Positions 52,016 through 60,913 of a stretch of 64,000 nucleotides of DNA are shown here, piece after piece. Made by a program: the position numbers and the translations under genes. The notes beneath the pieces were generated by a model. The model saw only the letters and a program-made list of their open reading frames with translations, ran no database searches and had not been told where the DNA came from. Within the stretch, counting starts at the first letter, position 1; each line of letters opens with the position of its first letter. Source of the stretch: Altererythrobacter sp. (GTDB lineage Bacteria > Pseudomonadota > Alphaproteobacteria > Sphingomonadales > Sphingomonadaceae); contig JAFKFN010000007.1 of assembly GCA_017308255.1 (NCBI GenBank), forward strand, positions 96,241-160,240, written 5' to 3'.

Positions 52016-53734
52016 ATGGCCACCACCGCCGACACCTTCCAGGCCCACACGGAAGAGCATCACCACGACGCCGATCACAAGCCGGCGTTCTTCGCCCGCT
52101 GGTTCATGTCCACCAATCACAAGGACATCGGCACGCTGTACATCATCTTCGCGATCTTCGCGGGGATCATCGGCGGCGCGATCTCGGGCCTGATGCGCTG
52201 GGAACTGGCGGAGCCGGGCCTGCAGGTCCTGGGGCAGGTCGCCAGCTGGCTCAACGGCGGCCAGGCCGATTTCGACCAGATGACCCACACCTGGAACGTG
52301 CTCATCACCGCGCACGGCCTGATCATGGTGTTCTTCGTGGTCATGCCGGCCACCATGGGCGGCTTCGGCAACTGGTTCGTGCCGCTGATGATCGGCGCGC
52401 CCGACATGGCCTTCCCGCGCATGAACAACGTCAGCTTCTGGCTGACCGTGGCCGGCTTCTGCTCGCTGATGATCTCGCCCTTCGTTCCGGGCGGCACGGC
52501 TGCCGGGCCGGGCATCGGCTGGACGCTCTATGCGCCGCTGTCGACGTCCGGATCGGTCGGCCCGGCGGTCGATTTCGCGATCTTCTCGGTGCACATCGCG
52601 GGCGCCGCCTCGATCATGAGCGCGATCAACTTCATCACCACGATCTTCAACATGCGCGCCCCGGGCATGACGCTGCACAAGATGCCGCTGTTCGCCTGGT
52701 CGGTGCTGGTCACCGCGTTCCTGCTGCTGCTGGCGCTGCCGGTGCTGGCCGCCGCGCTCACCATGCTGATCACCGATCGCAACTTCGGCACGACCTTCTT
52801 CGATCCGGCCGGCGGCGGCGATCCGATCCTGTACCAGCACCTGTTCTGGTTCTTCGGCCACCCGGAAGTCTACATCATGATCCTGCCGGGCTTCGGCATG
52901 ATCAGCCAGATCGTGGCGACCTTCTCGAAGAAGCCGGTGTTCGGCTATCTCGGCATGGCTTATGCCATGGTCGCCATCGGCGTGGTCGGCTTCATCGTCT
53001 GGGCGCACCACATGTATACCGTGGGCCTCGACGTGAATACGAAGATGTATTTCACCGCCGCCACGATGGTCATCGCGGTGCCCACCGGTATCAAGATATT
53101 CAGCTGGATCGCCACGATGTGGGGCGGCAGCCTCGAGTTCAAGAGCCCGTTGGTCTGGGCGCTCGGCTTCATCTTCCTGTTCACGGTCGGCGGGGTGACC
53201 GGCGTGGTGCTGGCCAACGGCGGCATCGACGACAACCTGCACGATACCTACTACGTGGTGGCGCACTTCCACTACGTGCTGTCGCTCGGCGCGGTGTTCT
53301 CGCTGTTCGCCGGCTTCTATTACTGGTTCCCGAAGATGAGCGGGCGAATGCACTCCGAACTGCTCGCGCACCTGCACTTCTGGGGCTTCTTCATCGGCGT
53401 GAACGTGATCTTCTTCCCGCAGCACTTCCTCGGCATGAACGGGATGCCGCGCCGCTATCCGGACTATGCCCTGGCCTACGAGTTCTGGAACCACGTCTCG
53501 TCGGTCGGCTATGTCATCATGGCGCTGTCGATGCTGCTGTTCTTCGCCAACATGATCTACGCCTTCACGGTGGGGAAGAAGGCGCCGGCGAACTACTGGG
53601 GCGAAGGCGCGACGACGCTCGAATGGTCGCTGTCCAGCCCGCCGCCCTACCACCAGTTCGAGACGCTGCCGGTGATTGAGGATCACCACTCGCACCACGA
53701 TGCGATCGGCACCACGCCCAGCGCCGCTCACTGA
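52016..53734 (+). CDS. ctaD: Cytochrome c oxidase subunit I
   Basis: A 572-residue haem a/a3-CuB subunit with twelve predicted helices. The sequence [13 protein letters not shown], the haem-a ligand region [23 protein letters not shown] (read in parts), the CuB/crosslink segment [20 protein letters not shown] and haem ligands in [11 protein letters not shown] are complete, with D- and K-channel residues consistent with an A-type oxidase. AAGGTAAGCGCA precedes the ATG. A strong terminator lies after the stop. Confidence 0.97.
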   Translation: MATTADTFQAHTEEHHHDADHKPAFFARWFMSTNHKDIGTLYIIFAIFAGIIGGAISGLMRWELAEPGLQVLGQVASWLNGGQADFDQMTHTWNVLITAHGLIMVFFVVMPATMGGFGNWFVPLMIGAPDMAFPRMNNVSFWLTVAGFCSLMISPFVPGGTAAGPGIGWTLYAPLSTSGSVGPAVDFAIFSVHIAGAASIMSAINFITTIFNMRAPGMTLHKMPLFAWSVLVTAFLLLLALPVLAAALTMLITDRNFGTTFFDPAGGGDPILYQHLFWFFGHPEVYIMILPGFGMISQIVATFSKKPVFGYLGMAYAMVAIGVVGFIVWAHHMYTVGLDVNTKMYFTAATMVIAVPTGIKIFSWIATMWGGSLEFKSPLVWALGFIFLFTVGGVTGVVLANGGIDDNLHDTYYVVAHFHYVLSLGAVFSLFAGFYYWFPKMSGRMHSELLAHLHFWGFFIGVNVIFFPQHFLGMNGMPRRYPDYALAYEFWNHVSSVGYVIMALSMLLFFANMIYAFTVGKKAPANYWGEGATTLEWSLSSPPPYHQFETLPVIEDHHSHHDAIGTTPSAAH

Positions 53735-53742
53735 TCGAAAGA

Positions 53743-53778
53743 GAGCCCGCCCCGCAAGAGGCGGGCTCTTCTCTTTAT
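53743..53778 (+). terminator. Rho-independent terminator after ctaD
   Basis: A perfect 9-bp stem, GAGCCCGCC (53743-53751) with GGCGGGCTC (53760-53768), closes an 8-base loop and is followed by TTCTCTTTAT. It should end the ctaC-ctaD transcript and separate it from ctaB. Confidence 0.9.
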
Positions 53779-54017
53779 ACCCTTGCTCCACGGGCGGGCC
53801 GGCGAACCCGTCCAGTCGGTCAGCAGGCGGCAATAAAGACACCCGCTCCCGCCCAGGTCGATAGGCCATAGCTTGTCCCGCGTCCGGGCGCGCATCGGGG
53901 CTTCAGCCACGTCGCTGCCCGCATCGGCCTGCTCGTCGGGGTGATTTTCAATCCGCGGGAAACCTTGCGGACTTCCCCGGTTTCCCTTGTGCGGGCTTAG
54001 GCCTATAGGGCCCCCAA
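53779..54017. other. Region between the ctaD terminator and ctaB
   Basis: About 240 bases. A minus-strand open frame (53728-53910) runs through the terminator and has no recognisable domain, so it is not called. A promoter for ctaB is expected here, but I cannot place one with confidence. Confidence 0.5.
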
Positions 54018-54944
54018 ATGACCGGTTCCACCCTTCCCATCGAGTCTCAAGTCCCGGCTGAATGGCGCGATTACTTCGCCCTGACCAAGCCGCGCGTGAT
54101 GAGCCTGGTGGTGTTCACCGGGCTGTGCGGCCTGCTGGCGGCGCCCGGCCACATCAACCCGGTGCTGGGCTTCACGGCGGTGCTGTGCATCGCGCTGGGT
54201 GCGGGCGGGGCGGGCGCGCTCAACCAGTGGTGGGAAGCCGATATCGACGCGCAGATGAAGCGCACGGCGAAGCGGCCGCTGCCCCAAGGCCATTTGCGCC
54301 GCACGGACGCGCGCGATTTCGGCGTTGCGCTGTCGGTCGGCTCGGTCGCGATCATGGGGCTGGCGGTCGGCCTGCTCGCCGCCGCGATCCTTGCGCTGTC
54401 GATCTTCTATTACGCCGTCGTCTATACGATATGGCTCAAGCCGCGCACGCCACAGAACATCGTGATCGGCGGCGGTGCCGGCGCGTTCCCGCCCTTGATC
54501 GGCTGGGTCGCGGTCACGGGCGACATCACGCTGATGCCGGTCCTGCTGTTCGCGGTGATCTTCATGTGGACGCCGCCGCACTTCTGGGCGCTCGCGCTGT
54601 TCGTGAAGACCGATTACGCCAAGGCCGGCATCCCGATGATGCCGGTCGTCGCGGGGGAGGCGTCCACCCGGCGGCAGATCCTGATCTATTCGATCGTGCT
54701 CTTCGTCGTCAGCCTGCTGCCCTGGCTGATCGGCGGCACCGGGGCGATCTACGGCGTGGCCGCCGTGGCGCTGTCCGGGCTGTTCGTGGCGTTCTCGCTG
54801 CCGGTGGCCTTCCGCCGCGCCGGGGAAGACGATCGCATGGCCCCGGAAAAGCGGCTGTTCGGGTTTTCCGTGCTATACCTCTTCGCCCTGTTCACGGCGC
54901 TGGTCGTGGACCATTACCTTCTTGGCCAGGGAGCCCTCGCGTGA
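54018..54944 (+). CDS. ctaB: Protoheme IX farnesyltransferase (haem O synthase)
   Basis: A 308-residue membrane prenyltransferase of the UbiA family that attaches farnesyl to haem B, the first step to haem A. The first aspartate-rich motif is [20 protein letters not shown] and the conserved loop [28 protein letters not shown] follows, read in parts. About nine helices are predicted. Its TGA is fused to the GTG of the next small gene (GTGA). Confidence 0.95.
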   Translation: MTGSTLPIESQVPAEWRDYFALTKPRVMSLVVFTGLCGLLAAPGHINPVLGFTAVLCIALGAGGAGALNQWWEADIDAQMKRTAKRPLPQGHLRRTDARDFGVALSVGSVAIMGLAVGLLAAAILALSIFYYAVVYTIWLKPRTPQNIVIGGGAGAFPPLIGWVAVTGDITLMPVLLFAVIFMWTPPHFWALALFVKTDYAKAGIPMMPVVAGEASTRRQILIYSIVLFVVSLLPWLIGGTGAIYGVAAVALSGLFVAFSLPVAFRRAGEDDRMAPEKRLFGFSVLYLFALFTALVVDHYLLGQGALA

Positions 54945-55066
54945 CGCCTGAGGAAGAGCAGCAGTTGAAGCGCGCCCGCCGCGGGCGCAACATCGCGCTG
55001 GCGCTGGTGCTCGTCGGCCTCGTCGTGCTGTTCTATGCGATCAGCATCGTGAAGATGCTGGACTGA
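54941..55066 (+). CDS. CoxF-like small membrane protein in the oxidase operon
   Basis: A 41-residue ORF with GTG start at 54941 ([20 protein letters not shown]...). A charged N-terminus is followed by one transmembrane helix (about 17-37). It matches the build and position of the small CoxF-type proteins found between ctaB and ctaG in alphaproteobacterial oxidase operons. Overlaps ctaB (GTGA) and ctaG (TGATG), which strongly supports translation. Function unproven; probably oxidase assembly. Confidence 0.78.
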   Translation: MTPEEEQQLKRARRGRNIALALVLVGLVVLFYAISIVKMLD

Positions 55067-55632
55067 TGGCGGGTACGGCACCGATCGAACGCCGCAACAA
55101 GCGGGTCGCGCTTTACGCGGTGCTCGCCGCGCTGGCCATGCTCGGTCTTGGCTATGCCTCGGTGCCGCTCTACCGCATCTTCTGCCAGGTGACGGGCTTC
55201 GCCGGCACGCCGCAGCGCTCCACCCTGGCCGACGCGATCACGGCGGAGCAGATGGCGAAGAGCGCCGGCGGCCGCACGTTCTCGATCCGCTTCGACGCCA
55301 ATACCGCGCCCGATGTCCCCTGGGCCTTCCGGCCCCGGCAGGTGACCGACACCGTGCAGGTGGGAGAGCGCGACATGGCCGTGTTCGAGGCGAAGAACCT
55401 GTCCTCGGTCCCGGTCACCGGCACCGCCAGCTTCAATGTTGAGCCGGAACAGGCGGGCCCTTACTTCAGCAAGATCCAGTGCTTCTGCTTCACCTCGCAG
55501 ACGCTCCAGCCGGGGCAGGAGGTGACGATGCCGGTACTGTTCTACATCGATCCCAAGGCGCTCGACGATCCGAACATGGACGGGGTCGAGCAGATCACCC
55601 TCAGCTACACCTTCCACAGGACCAAAGCATAG
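55066..55632 (+). CDS. ctaG: Cytochrome c oxidase assembly protein CtaG/Cox11
   Basis: A 188-residue copper chaperone that inserts CuB into subunit I. An N-terminal anchor helix (about 13-30, VALYAVLAALAMLGLGYAS) is followed by PLYRIFCQVTGFAGTPQ with the conserved Cys, and the Ig-like domain carries the copper motif KIQCFCF. The ATG shares bases with the preceding TGA (TGATG). Confidence 0.95.
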   Translation: MAGTAPIERRNKRVALYAVLAALAMLGLGYASVPLYRIFCQVTGFAGTPQRSTLADAITAEQMAKSAGGRTFSIRFDANTAPDVPWAFRPRQVTDTVQVGERDMAVFEAKNLSSVPVTGTASFNVEPEQAGPYFSKIQCFCFTSQTLQPGQEVTMPVLFYIDPKALDDPNMDGVEQITLSYTFHRTKA

Positions 55633-55704
55633 CGAAAGCCCCTCTGGACCAACCGCCAAGCGCCTATTAAGGGCGAGCGCAAGCAAGGATTCAGGAACCA
55701 ATCA

Positions 55705-56526
55705 ATGGCCGGCGCCAAGAACCACGATTATCACATCCTGCCACCCGATATCTGGCCGCTCATCGCCGCGATCTCGGTGGTCACCTCCACCAGCGGCCTC
55801 GTGCTCTACATGCACGATCTGCCGGCCCATTGGCCGGTGTTCGGCATCGGCATCGCCAGCCTGCTCGCCACGTTCTACTTCTGGTTCTCGAACGTCGTGA
55901 AGGAAGCGCAGGAAGGCCACCACACGCCGGTGGTCCAGCTCCACATGCGCTACGGCATGATCCTGTTCATCGCCTCGGAAGTGATGTTCTTCGTCGGATG
56001 GTTCTGGGCGTGGTTCGATTTCGCGCTGTTCCCCAGCCAGCTTTCCGACGTGATCGGCGGTCAGTTCCCGCCCAAGGCGATCGAAGCGGTGATGGATCCG
56101 TTCTCGCTGCCGCTGCTCAACACGCTGATCCTGCTGTGCTCGGGCACCACGGTCACCTGGGCGCACCACTGCCTGATCAACGGCGATCGTGACGGGCTGA
56201 AGAAGGGCCTGTGGCTCACGGTCCTGCTGGGCATGCTGTTCACCAGCATCCAGATCTACGAATACGCTCATGCGCCGTTCGCCTTCGGCCAGAACACCTA
56301 TGGTTCGGGCTTCTACATGGCGACCGGCTTCCACGGCTTCCACGTGCTCGTCGGCACGATCTTCCTGATCGTCTGCCTGCGGCGCGCCTATCTCGGCCAC
56401 TTCACGCCGCGCCAGCACTTCGGCTTCGAAGCGGCGGCGTGGTACTGGCACTTCGTCGACGTGGTGTGGCTGTTCCTGTTCGTCGTCGTCTATGTGTGGG
56501 GCGGCTGGGGCGCCCAGTACCACTAA
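55705..56526 (+). CDS. ctaE: Cytochrome c oxidase subunit III
   Basis: A 273-residue seven-helix subunit. YHILPPDIWPLIAAISVV at the start, WFWAWFDFALFPSQ (fourth helix region), SGTTVTWAHHCLINGDRDG and TGFHGFHVLVGTIFLIV are canonical. CAAGGATTCAGGAACCAATC lies before the ATG and includes AAGGA. It is followed by the SURF1 gene. Confidence 0.96.
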   Translation: MAGAKNHDYHILPPDIWPLIAAISVVTSTSGLVLYMHDLPAHWPVFGIGIASLLATFYFWFSNVVKEAQEGHHTPVVQLHMRYGMILFIASEVMFFVGWFWAWFDFALFPSQLSDVIGGQFPPKAIEAVMDPFSLPLLNTLILLCSGTTVTWAHHCLINGDRDGLKKGLWLTVLLGMLFTSIQIYEYAHAPFAFGQNTYGSGFYMATGFHGFHVLVGTIFLIVCLRRAYLGHFTPRQHFGFEAAAWYWHFVDVVWLFLFVVVYVWGGWGAQYH

Positions 56527-56536
56527 GGGATTTTCG

Positions 56537-57118
56537 ATGATCCGCCGCGTGCCGCTGCTGCCGACTCTGCTTGTCGCAGCGGCGGTCGCGGCGATGATCG
56601 CTCTCGGCATCTGGCAACTCCAGCGCCGCGAGTGGAAGGAAGCCCTGCTCGCCCATTATGCCCGGGCGCAGGCCATGTCCGCCCCGGTCCCCTGGCCGCG
56701 CGACAAGGCGGCGATGGAGCAGGCGCTGTTCCGCTGGAGCGGATTCACCTGCGAACGGGTGCTGGATCGGCGCGTGACCGCCGCCCGCAGCGCGCGGGGT
56801 GAAAGCGGCGTGGCCCAGGTCGCCCGCTGCGCGCTTCCCGAAGGGGGAGAGGCGGAAGTCGCTCTCGGCTGGTCGCCGCCCACCGAACAATCGACCTGGT
56901 CCGGCGGAGACGTCAGCGGCGTGATCGCACCGGGCGGCGCCTTCGGCGGCACCCTGCACGCCGCGCAGCCCCCCGCCGGCCTGCAACCGCTCGCCCCGCC
57001 CGATCCGAACGAGGTGCCCAACAACCACCTGTCCTACGCCGTGCAGTGGTTCTTCTTCGCGCTGACGGCCCTGGTGATCTACGTCCTCGCCCTCCGCAAG
57101 CGCTGGCGCGAACGCTGA
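56537..57118 (+). CDS. SURF1-family protein
   Basis: A 193-residue assembly factor for cytochrome c oxidase (haem a insertion). It has the two-helix SURF1 layout: an N-terminal helix (about 8-25, LLPTLLVAAAVAAMIALGIWQ) followed by the family motif GIWQLQRREWK, and a C-terminal helix after NNHLSYAVQWFFFAL. The ATG at 56537 begins 11 bases after ctaE. Confidence 0.88.
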   Translation: MIRRVPLLPTLLVAAAVAAMIALGIWQLQRREWKEALLAHYARAQAMSAPVPWPRDKAAMEQALFRWSGFTCERVLDRRVTAARSARGESGVAQVARCALPEGGEAEVALGWSPPTEQSTWSGGDVSGVIAPGGAFGGTLHAAQPPAGLQPLAPPDPNEVPNNHLSYAVQWFFFALTALVIYVLALRKRWRER

Positions 57119-57214
57119 ACGGCGCGGTAAGGCAGCGGATGATATCCCCGTCTTGAAGTCTATCGGCGCCTCCCTGCTTCCATGGTATGCTTGGCGCGAT
57201 AGACGGGGTGAGCG

Positions 57215-57346
57215 ATGGGCATAGGCTTCGGGATAATCATCGGCGTCGCGATCGGCCTGCTGAGCGGCCACCTGGCGATCGGCATCGGCCTGGGCGTGGT
57301 CTGCGGAACGCTCTGGCAAGCGTATGGCATGCGCCCGAAAACCTGA
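57215..57346 (+). CDS. 43-residue glycine-rich membrane protein
   Basis: A short ORF (MGIGFGIIIGVAIGLLSGHL then AIGIGLGVVCGTLWQAYG) with two helical hydrophobic stretches and a glycine-zipper pattern. GGGGTGAG lies before the ATG at 57215. I recognise no named family, and its composition alone could produce a random hit, but coding in a frame free of stops with a fair Shine-Dalgarno sequence makes it plausible. Confidence 0.5.
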   Translation: MGIGFGIIIGVAIGLLSGHLAIGIGLGVVCGTLWQAYGMRPKT

Positions 57347-57449
57347 AACGCCCGTACCCGGCAAACCACGCGGCCTCGACCGCTAACCCGATCGTCTCAC
57401 CCTCTCGAAGGTGGGTGTCGGGCATACTTGTGTGGACGTCACAAACAGT

Positions 57450-57488
57450 TTGCCAATCGGAAAACCGTCCATATAATTCGCCATATGG
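57450..57488 (+). promoter_or_regulatory. Promoter and overlapping operator of the first arsR gene
   Basis: TTGCCA (57450-57455) and TATAAT (57472-57477) with 16-base spacing form a strong promoter whose expected transcription start is at or within a few bases of the ATG at 57485. CCATAT (57469-57474) and ATATGG (57483-57488) form an inverted repeat around 8 bases that covers the -10 box and the start codon, consistent with autorepression. Confidence 0.65.
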
Positions 57489-57820
57489 AAAACAATCTCG
57501 ATTCGGCTTTCCACGCGCTCGCCGATCCCACGCGGCGCGCGGTGATCGGTCGGCTCATGGACGGGCCGGCGCCGGTCACCGAGCTGGCCCGTCCATTCGA
57601 AATCGGCCTGCCGACCTTCCTCAAGCATCTGCGGGTTCTCGAGCAGGGCGGCTGGATCAGGTCGGAGAAGCGGGGAAGGGTGCGCACGTGCCATGTGCGG
57701 CCCGAACGCCTGCACGCTGCCGAGCGGTGGCTCGCCGAACAGCGCGCGATCTGGGATGCCCGGACGGATCGCCTCGCGGATTACGTCGAAACACACCTGG
57801 CAGCGGAGGACCGCCGATGA
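57485..57820 (+). CDS. ArsR-family regulator, probably leaderless
   Basis: A 111-residue winged-helix repressor. FHALADPTRRAVIGRLMDGP and the recognition helix region FLKHLRVLEQGGWIRSEKRG are typical of ArsR proteins that pair with SRPBCC genes. It has no metal-binding CxC motif, so the signal is probably not a metal. No Shine-Dalgarno sequence is present and the promoter -10 box ends 8 bases before the ATG, so the mRNA is probably leaderless. It overlaps the next gene by 4 bases (ATGA). Confidence 0.88.
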   Translation: MENNLDSAFHALADPTRRAVIGRLMDGPAPVTELARPFEIGLPTFLKHLRVLEQGGWIRSEKRGRVRTCHVRPERLHAAERWLAEQRAIWDARTDRLADYVETHLAAEDRR

Positions 57821-58287
57821 CCGCCTCGCAAGCAGACTTGAGGATTTCGCGCCTGATAAACGCCCCGCCGGCCGCCGTGTGGCGCGCCTGGGCGGAACGC
57901 GAGCATTTCGAGAAGTGGTGGATTCCCCAGCCGATCGAATGCCGCTCGGTGAAGCATGACCTGCGGCCGGGCGGCGGTTTCGAAACGCAGATGCGCGACG
58001 GGGGCGGGCCGTGGAAGCCGCATGTCGAAGGCTGCTTCCTCGCCGTGGTTCCGCAGCGGGAACTGGTCTTCACCACGATGCTCAGCGAAGGCTGGCGGCC
58101 CAGTGAACCGTGGCTGGGCCTGACCGCGATCATCACGCTCGCCGATGAACAGGGCGCCACGCGTTATTCCGCGCGGGTCCTGCACCGCACTCCCGAAGAG
58201 GCGCGCAAGCACGCCGACATGGGTTTCGAGGAAGGCTGGGGCACCGCGATCGGCCAGCTGGGCGCGATCGCGCCCGCGCTGGCCTAG
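57817..58287 (+). CDS. SRPBCC (AHSA1-like) domain protein
   Basis: A 156-residue START-like/AHSA1 fold: ISRLINAPPAAVWRAWAERE at the N-terminus, FEKWWIPQPIECRSVKHDLRPGG, and the late EEARKHADMGFEEGWG helix. These domains bind hydrophobic ligands in a cleft. The ATG overlaps the arsR stop, so this is the arsR operon partner. It is convergent with the second SRPBCC gene, 3 bases away. Confidence 0.86.
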   Translation: MTASQADLRISRLINAPPAAVWRAWAEREHFEKWWIPQPIECRSVKHDLRPGGGFETQMRDGGGPWKPHVEGCFLAVVPQRELVFTTMLSEGWRPSEPWLGLTAIITLADEQGATRYSARVLHRTPEEARKHADMGFEEGWGTAIGQLGAIAPALA

Positions 58288-58290
58288 CGC

Positions 58291-58752
58291 CTACTTGTAC
58301 ATCCCTTCGCGCAAGTTGATGCCGTGCTCGACCCACATCTTGAGCGCGCAGAGCATCTGGCTCCAGCCCATGCAATTGCCATAGGACGCCTTCAGGCCGC
58401 CTTCGGTCTCGCGCCAGCCTTCCTCGCCGATCTCCACCAGCGTGCGGCCGTCATCGAGCGCCTTGAACGTCATCGTCACCGTGGTGCGGTAATCGGGCAG
58501 GTTCGCCTCGCCCGGCTCGTCCGCCTGCCATTCCAGCACGATCCGCTCGTCCGGCACCACTTCCACCACCTGCACCGGGAAGGCGCCGGGAAAATCGTGG
58601 AAGTCCCACATGACGGTCGCCCCGGTCTCCAGCCGCCCCTGGGCCCCGCCGGTGGTGAAATAGCCCGACAGCTTCGCCGGATCGGCCACCGCCTCGAACA
58701 CCTCGTGCACCGGCCTGGCGATGCGCGCCGACACCCTGAATTTCAGTTCCAT
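58291..58752 (-). CDS. Second SRPBCC (AHSA1-like) domain protein
   Basis: A 153-residue protein of the same fold: VSARIARPVHEVFEAVADPA, WDFHDFPGAFPVQVVEVVPDERIVLEW (read in parts) and GWRETEGGLKASYGNCMGWS. It differs enough from the first copy that the pair is not a recent duplication. AAGGA lies about 10 bases before the ATG at 58752. It is divergent from the second arsR gene across a 54-base gap that contains a palindrome. Confidence 0.87.
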   Translation of the reverse strand: MELKFRVSARIARPVHEVFEAVADPAKLSGYFTTGGAQGRLETGATVMWDFHDFPGAFPVQVVEVVPDERIVLEWQADEPGEANLPDYRTTVTMTFKALDDGRTLVEIGEEGWRETEGGLKASYGNCMGWSQMLCALKMWVEHGINLREGMYK

Positions 58753-58788
58753 CGCGCGAAGGTCCTTTCGCTTGAGTCGCCTTCGATT

Positions 58789-58808
58789 ATGTTATAAAAA
58801 CATAACAT
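58789..58808. promoter_or_regulatory. Palindromic operator overlapping the start of the second arsR gene
   Basis: ATGTTAT (58789-58795) and ATAACAT (58802-58808) flank 6 bases; the second arm contains the A and T of the start codon at 58807. TTGAGT (58772-58777) and TATAAA (58793-58798), 15 apart, form a possible promoter. The 54-base divergent gap places the same site before the SRPBCC gene. Confidence 0.65.
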
Positions 58809-59160
58809 GTCAACGGAAGACGATCTCGACCGCGTGTTCAAGGCGCTCGCCAATCCGATCCGCCGCCGTATCTGTGACGAGCTGAAGAAGCGCCCGCTGA
58901 CCACGTCCCAGCTATGCCTGTGCTTCGCTGAGCTGGATCGCTGCACCGTGATGCAGCATCTCCGCGTGCTTGAAGGGGCGGGGCTCGTGGTGCCGGTTCG
59001 CAAGGGGCGCGAACGGTTCAATCACCTCGATCCCATGCCGATCCAGGCCATCCACGAACGCTGGATCGGCCCCCACGCCGCCCGCGCCGCCGGCGGCCTC
59101 CTCCAGCTCAAGCGCGCGCTGGAAAGCGCGGGGGAGGCGCAAAAGCAGACGGCCGGCTGA
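58807..59160 (+). CDS. Second ArsR-family regulator, probably leaderless
   Basis: A 117-residue winged-helix repressor: RVFKALANPIRRRICDELKK, the recognition helix MQHLRVLEGAGLVVPVRKGR. Three cysteines (Cys23, and CLCF near 47-49) include a CxC, which raises the possibility of metal or redox sensing, although the SRPBCC-linked ArsR group need not sense metals. No Shine-Dalgarno sequence is visible, and the operator overlaps the start codon. It is divergent from the second SRPBCC gene. Confidence 0.86.
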   Translation: MSTEDDLDRVFKALANPIRRRICDELKKRPLTTSQLCLCFAELDRCTVMQHLRVLEGAGLVVPVRKGRERFNHLDPMPIQAIHERWIGPHAARAAGGLLQLKRALESAGEAQKQTAG

Positions 59161-59208
59161 CGCGGCCTTGTTGCCTCCTTAACCACACGCCGCTAGGCGC
59201 GCTGACGC

Positions 59209-60609
59209 ATGGAATATGTCTCCACCCGCGGCAGCGCCCCGGCGCTCGATTTCGAAGGCGTCACGCTGGCCGGCCTCGCGTCCGACGGCGGCCTCTATGT
59301 CCCGCGCGAATGGCCCCGCTTCACCGAGGCGGAGATCGCCGCCTTCGCCGGGCTTCCCTATGCCGAGCTGGCGACCCAGGTCATGCTGCCTTTCGTCGGC
59401 CGGTCGCTGGACGAGGACAAGCTGCGCCACCTGTGCACCGAAGCTTATGGCCGCTTCGCCCATGTCGCCGTCACCCCCCTGGTGCAGCTGGACGAGCGGA
59501 ACTGGCTGCTGGAACTGTTCCACGGCCCCACGCTGGCGTTCAAGGACGTGGCGCTCCAGCTTCTCGGCCGCCTGTTCGAGGAGTTCCTTTCGCGCCGCGA
59601 CGAACGGCTGACGATCGTCGGCGCCACCAGCGGCGATACCGGCTCCGCCGCGATCGACGCGGTGGCCGGGCGGGAGAACATCGATATCTTCATGCTCCAC
59701 CCGAAAGGCCGGGTGAGCGACGTCCAGCGCCGGCAGATGACCACGGTCAAGGCGCCCAACGTCTACAACATCGCCATCGAAGGCAGCTTCGACGATGCCC
59801 AGGCGATGGTGAAGCGCATGTTCAACGATCCGGCGATGACCGGGCGCTTCCGCATCGGCGCGGTCAATTCGATCAACTGGGCGCGGCTCATGGCCCAGGT
59901 GGTCTATTACTTCGCCGCCGCGCTCCAGCTCGGCGCGCCGCGCCGCCCGGTCGCCTTCGCGGTGCCGACAGGCAATTTCGGCGATGTCTTCGCCGGCTAT
60001 GTCGCGGCCCGGATGGGCCTTCCGGTGGAACGGCTGATCGTGGCGACCAACGTCAACGACATCCTCCACCGCGCGCTCTCCGCCGGCGATTATTCGGCCG
60101 GCACGGTCACCCCCACCGCCGCGCCGTCGATGGACATCCAGGTCAGCTCCAACTTCGAGCGGCTGCTGTTCGATTGCGGCGGGCGTGACGGCGCCGCGCT
60201 GGCCGAACAGATGCGCGGGTTCGAGGCGACCAAGGCGATGCGCCTCACCAATGCCCAGCAACAGGGCGCGGCCGCGCTCATCTCCAGCGCCCGTGCCGAC
60301 GCCACCGAGATGGCGCAGGCGATGGCCTGGGCCTGGCAGAACTGCGCCGAGTTGATCGATCCCCACACCGCCATCGGCCTTCATGCCGCCCGTGCTGCCG
60401 ACTTGCCGCGCGCGGTGCCCGTGGTCACCCTGGCCACCGCGCACCCGGCCAAGTTCCGCGACGCGGTGGAACGCGCCACCGGCCACCGCCCGCGCCTGCC
60501 TGCCCGCGTGGGGGACTTGTTCGACCGCGAGGAACGCTTTGCGGAACTGCCCGGCGATTACGCCGCCGTCGCCGCCTATGTCGCGGAGCACGCGACGCCG
60601 TCTGCATGA
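59209..60609 (+). CDS. thrC: Threonine synthase
   Basis: A 466-residue PLP enzyme of fold type II converting O-phosphohomoserine to threonine. It starts MEYVSTRGSAPALDFEGVTL; the PLP lysine is in FHGPTLAFKDVALQ (Lys112), the phosphate-binding loop is GATSGDTGSAAIDA, and AVPTGNFGDVFAGYVA and SSNFERLLFD are typical of the long, class-1 type. In many Sphingomonadales thrC follows the oxidase cluster closely; here the ArsR/SRPBCC genes intervene. Confidence 0.95.
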   Translation: MEYVSTRGSAPALDFEGVTLAGLASDGGLYVPREWPRFTEAEIAAFAGLPYAELATQVMLPFVGRSLDEDKLRHLCTEAYGRFAHVAVTPLVQLDERNWLLELFHGPTLAFKDVALQLLGRLFEEFLSRRDERLTIVGATSGDTGSAAIDAVAGRENIDIFMLHPKGRVSDVQRRQMTTVKAPNVYNIAIEGSFDDAQAMVKRMFNDPAMTGRFRIGAVNSINWARLMAQVVYYFAAALQLGAPRRPVAFAVPTGNFGDVFAGYVAARMGLPVERLIVATNVNDILHRALSAGDYSAGTVTPTAAPSMDIQVSSNFERLLFDCGGRDGAALAEQMRGFEATKAMRLTNAQQQGAAALISSARADATEMAQAMAWAWQNCAELIDPHTAIGLHAARAADLPRAVPVVTLATAHPAKFRDAVERATGHRPRLPARVGDLFDREERFAELPGDYAAVAAYVAEHATPSA

Positions 60610-60653
60610 TGCAGGTTGCGATCGCAGAGGCGTGGAGGCGCGAAGGTTTCGGA

Positions 60654-60884
60654 TTCACGCGGAGACGCGGAGACGCGGAGAAAAGAAGGGATCTGCGCTC
60701 GCAGAGGCGCAGAGGCGCAGAGAGGGAGGGGGTGCGGCGCAGCCGCTTTTTCTCCATACCTCACGCTGAACCGAGCGGCATGATAATCGGGGCGGCTTCG
60801 CCGCGAGCGCATCGTCTCTGCGCCTCTGCGCCTCTGCGAGCGAACCCCTTTTATCTTCTCCGCGTCTCCGCGCCTCCGCGTGAA
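60654..60884. repeat. Long inverted repeat made of GCGGAGAC and GCAGAGGC units
   Basis: Two 72-base arms, 60654-60725 and 60813-60884, are inverted copies with only about a dozen differences around an 87-base centre. Each arm contains about three tandem GCGGAGAC units and about three tandem GCAGAGGC units. The 304-base gap between thrC and the methyltransferase gene holds essentially only this element, and it could form a very stable hairpin in RNA. It is a dispersed-repeat type I recall from other proteobacteria, not a gene. Confidence 0.8.
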
Positions 60885-60913
60885 CCCCTCTTCCTCCAGC
60901 GCGGCGAAGGCTG

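Noticed and set aside
51983-53869. 628-codon minus-strand frame opposite ctaD
   Set aside because: Glu/Arg/His-rich shadow of subunit I, and it crosses the ctaD terminator.
53728-53910. 60-codon minus-strand ORF after ctaD with a CLYC pair
   Set aside because: It runs through the terminator, has no good start signal and no recognisable fold.
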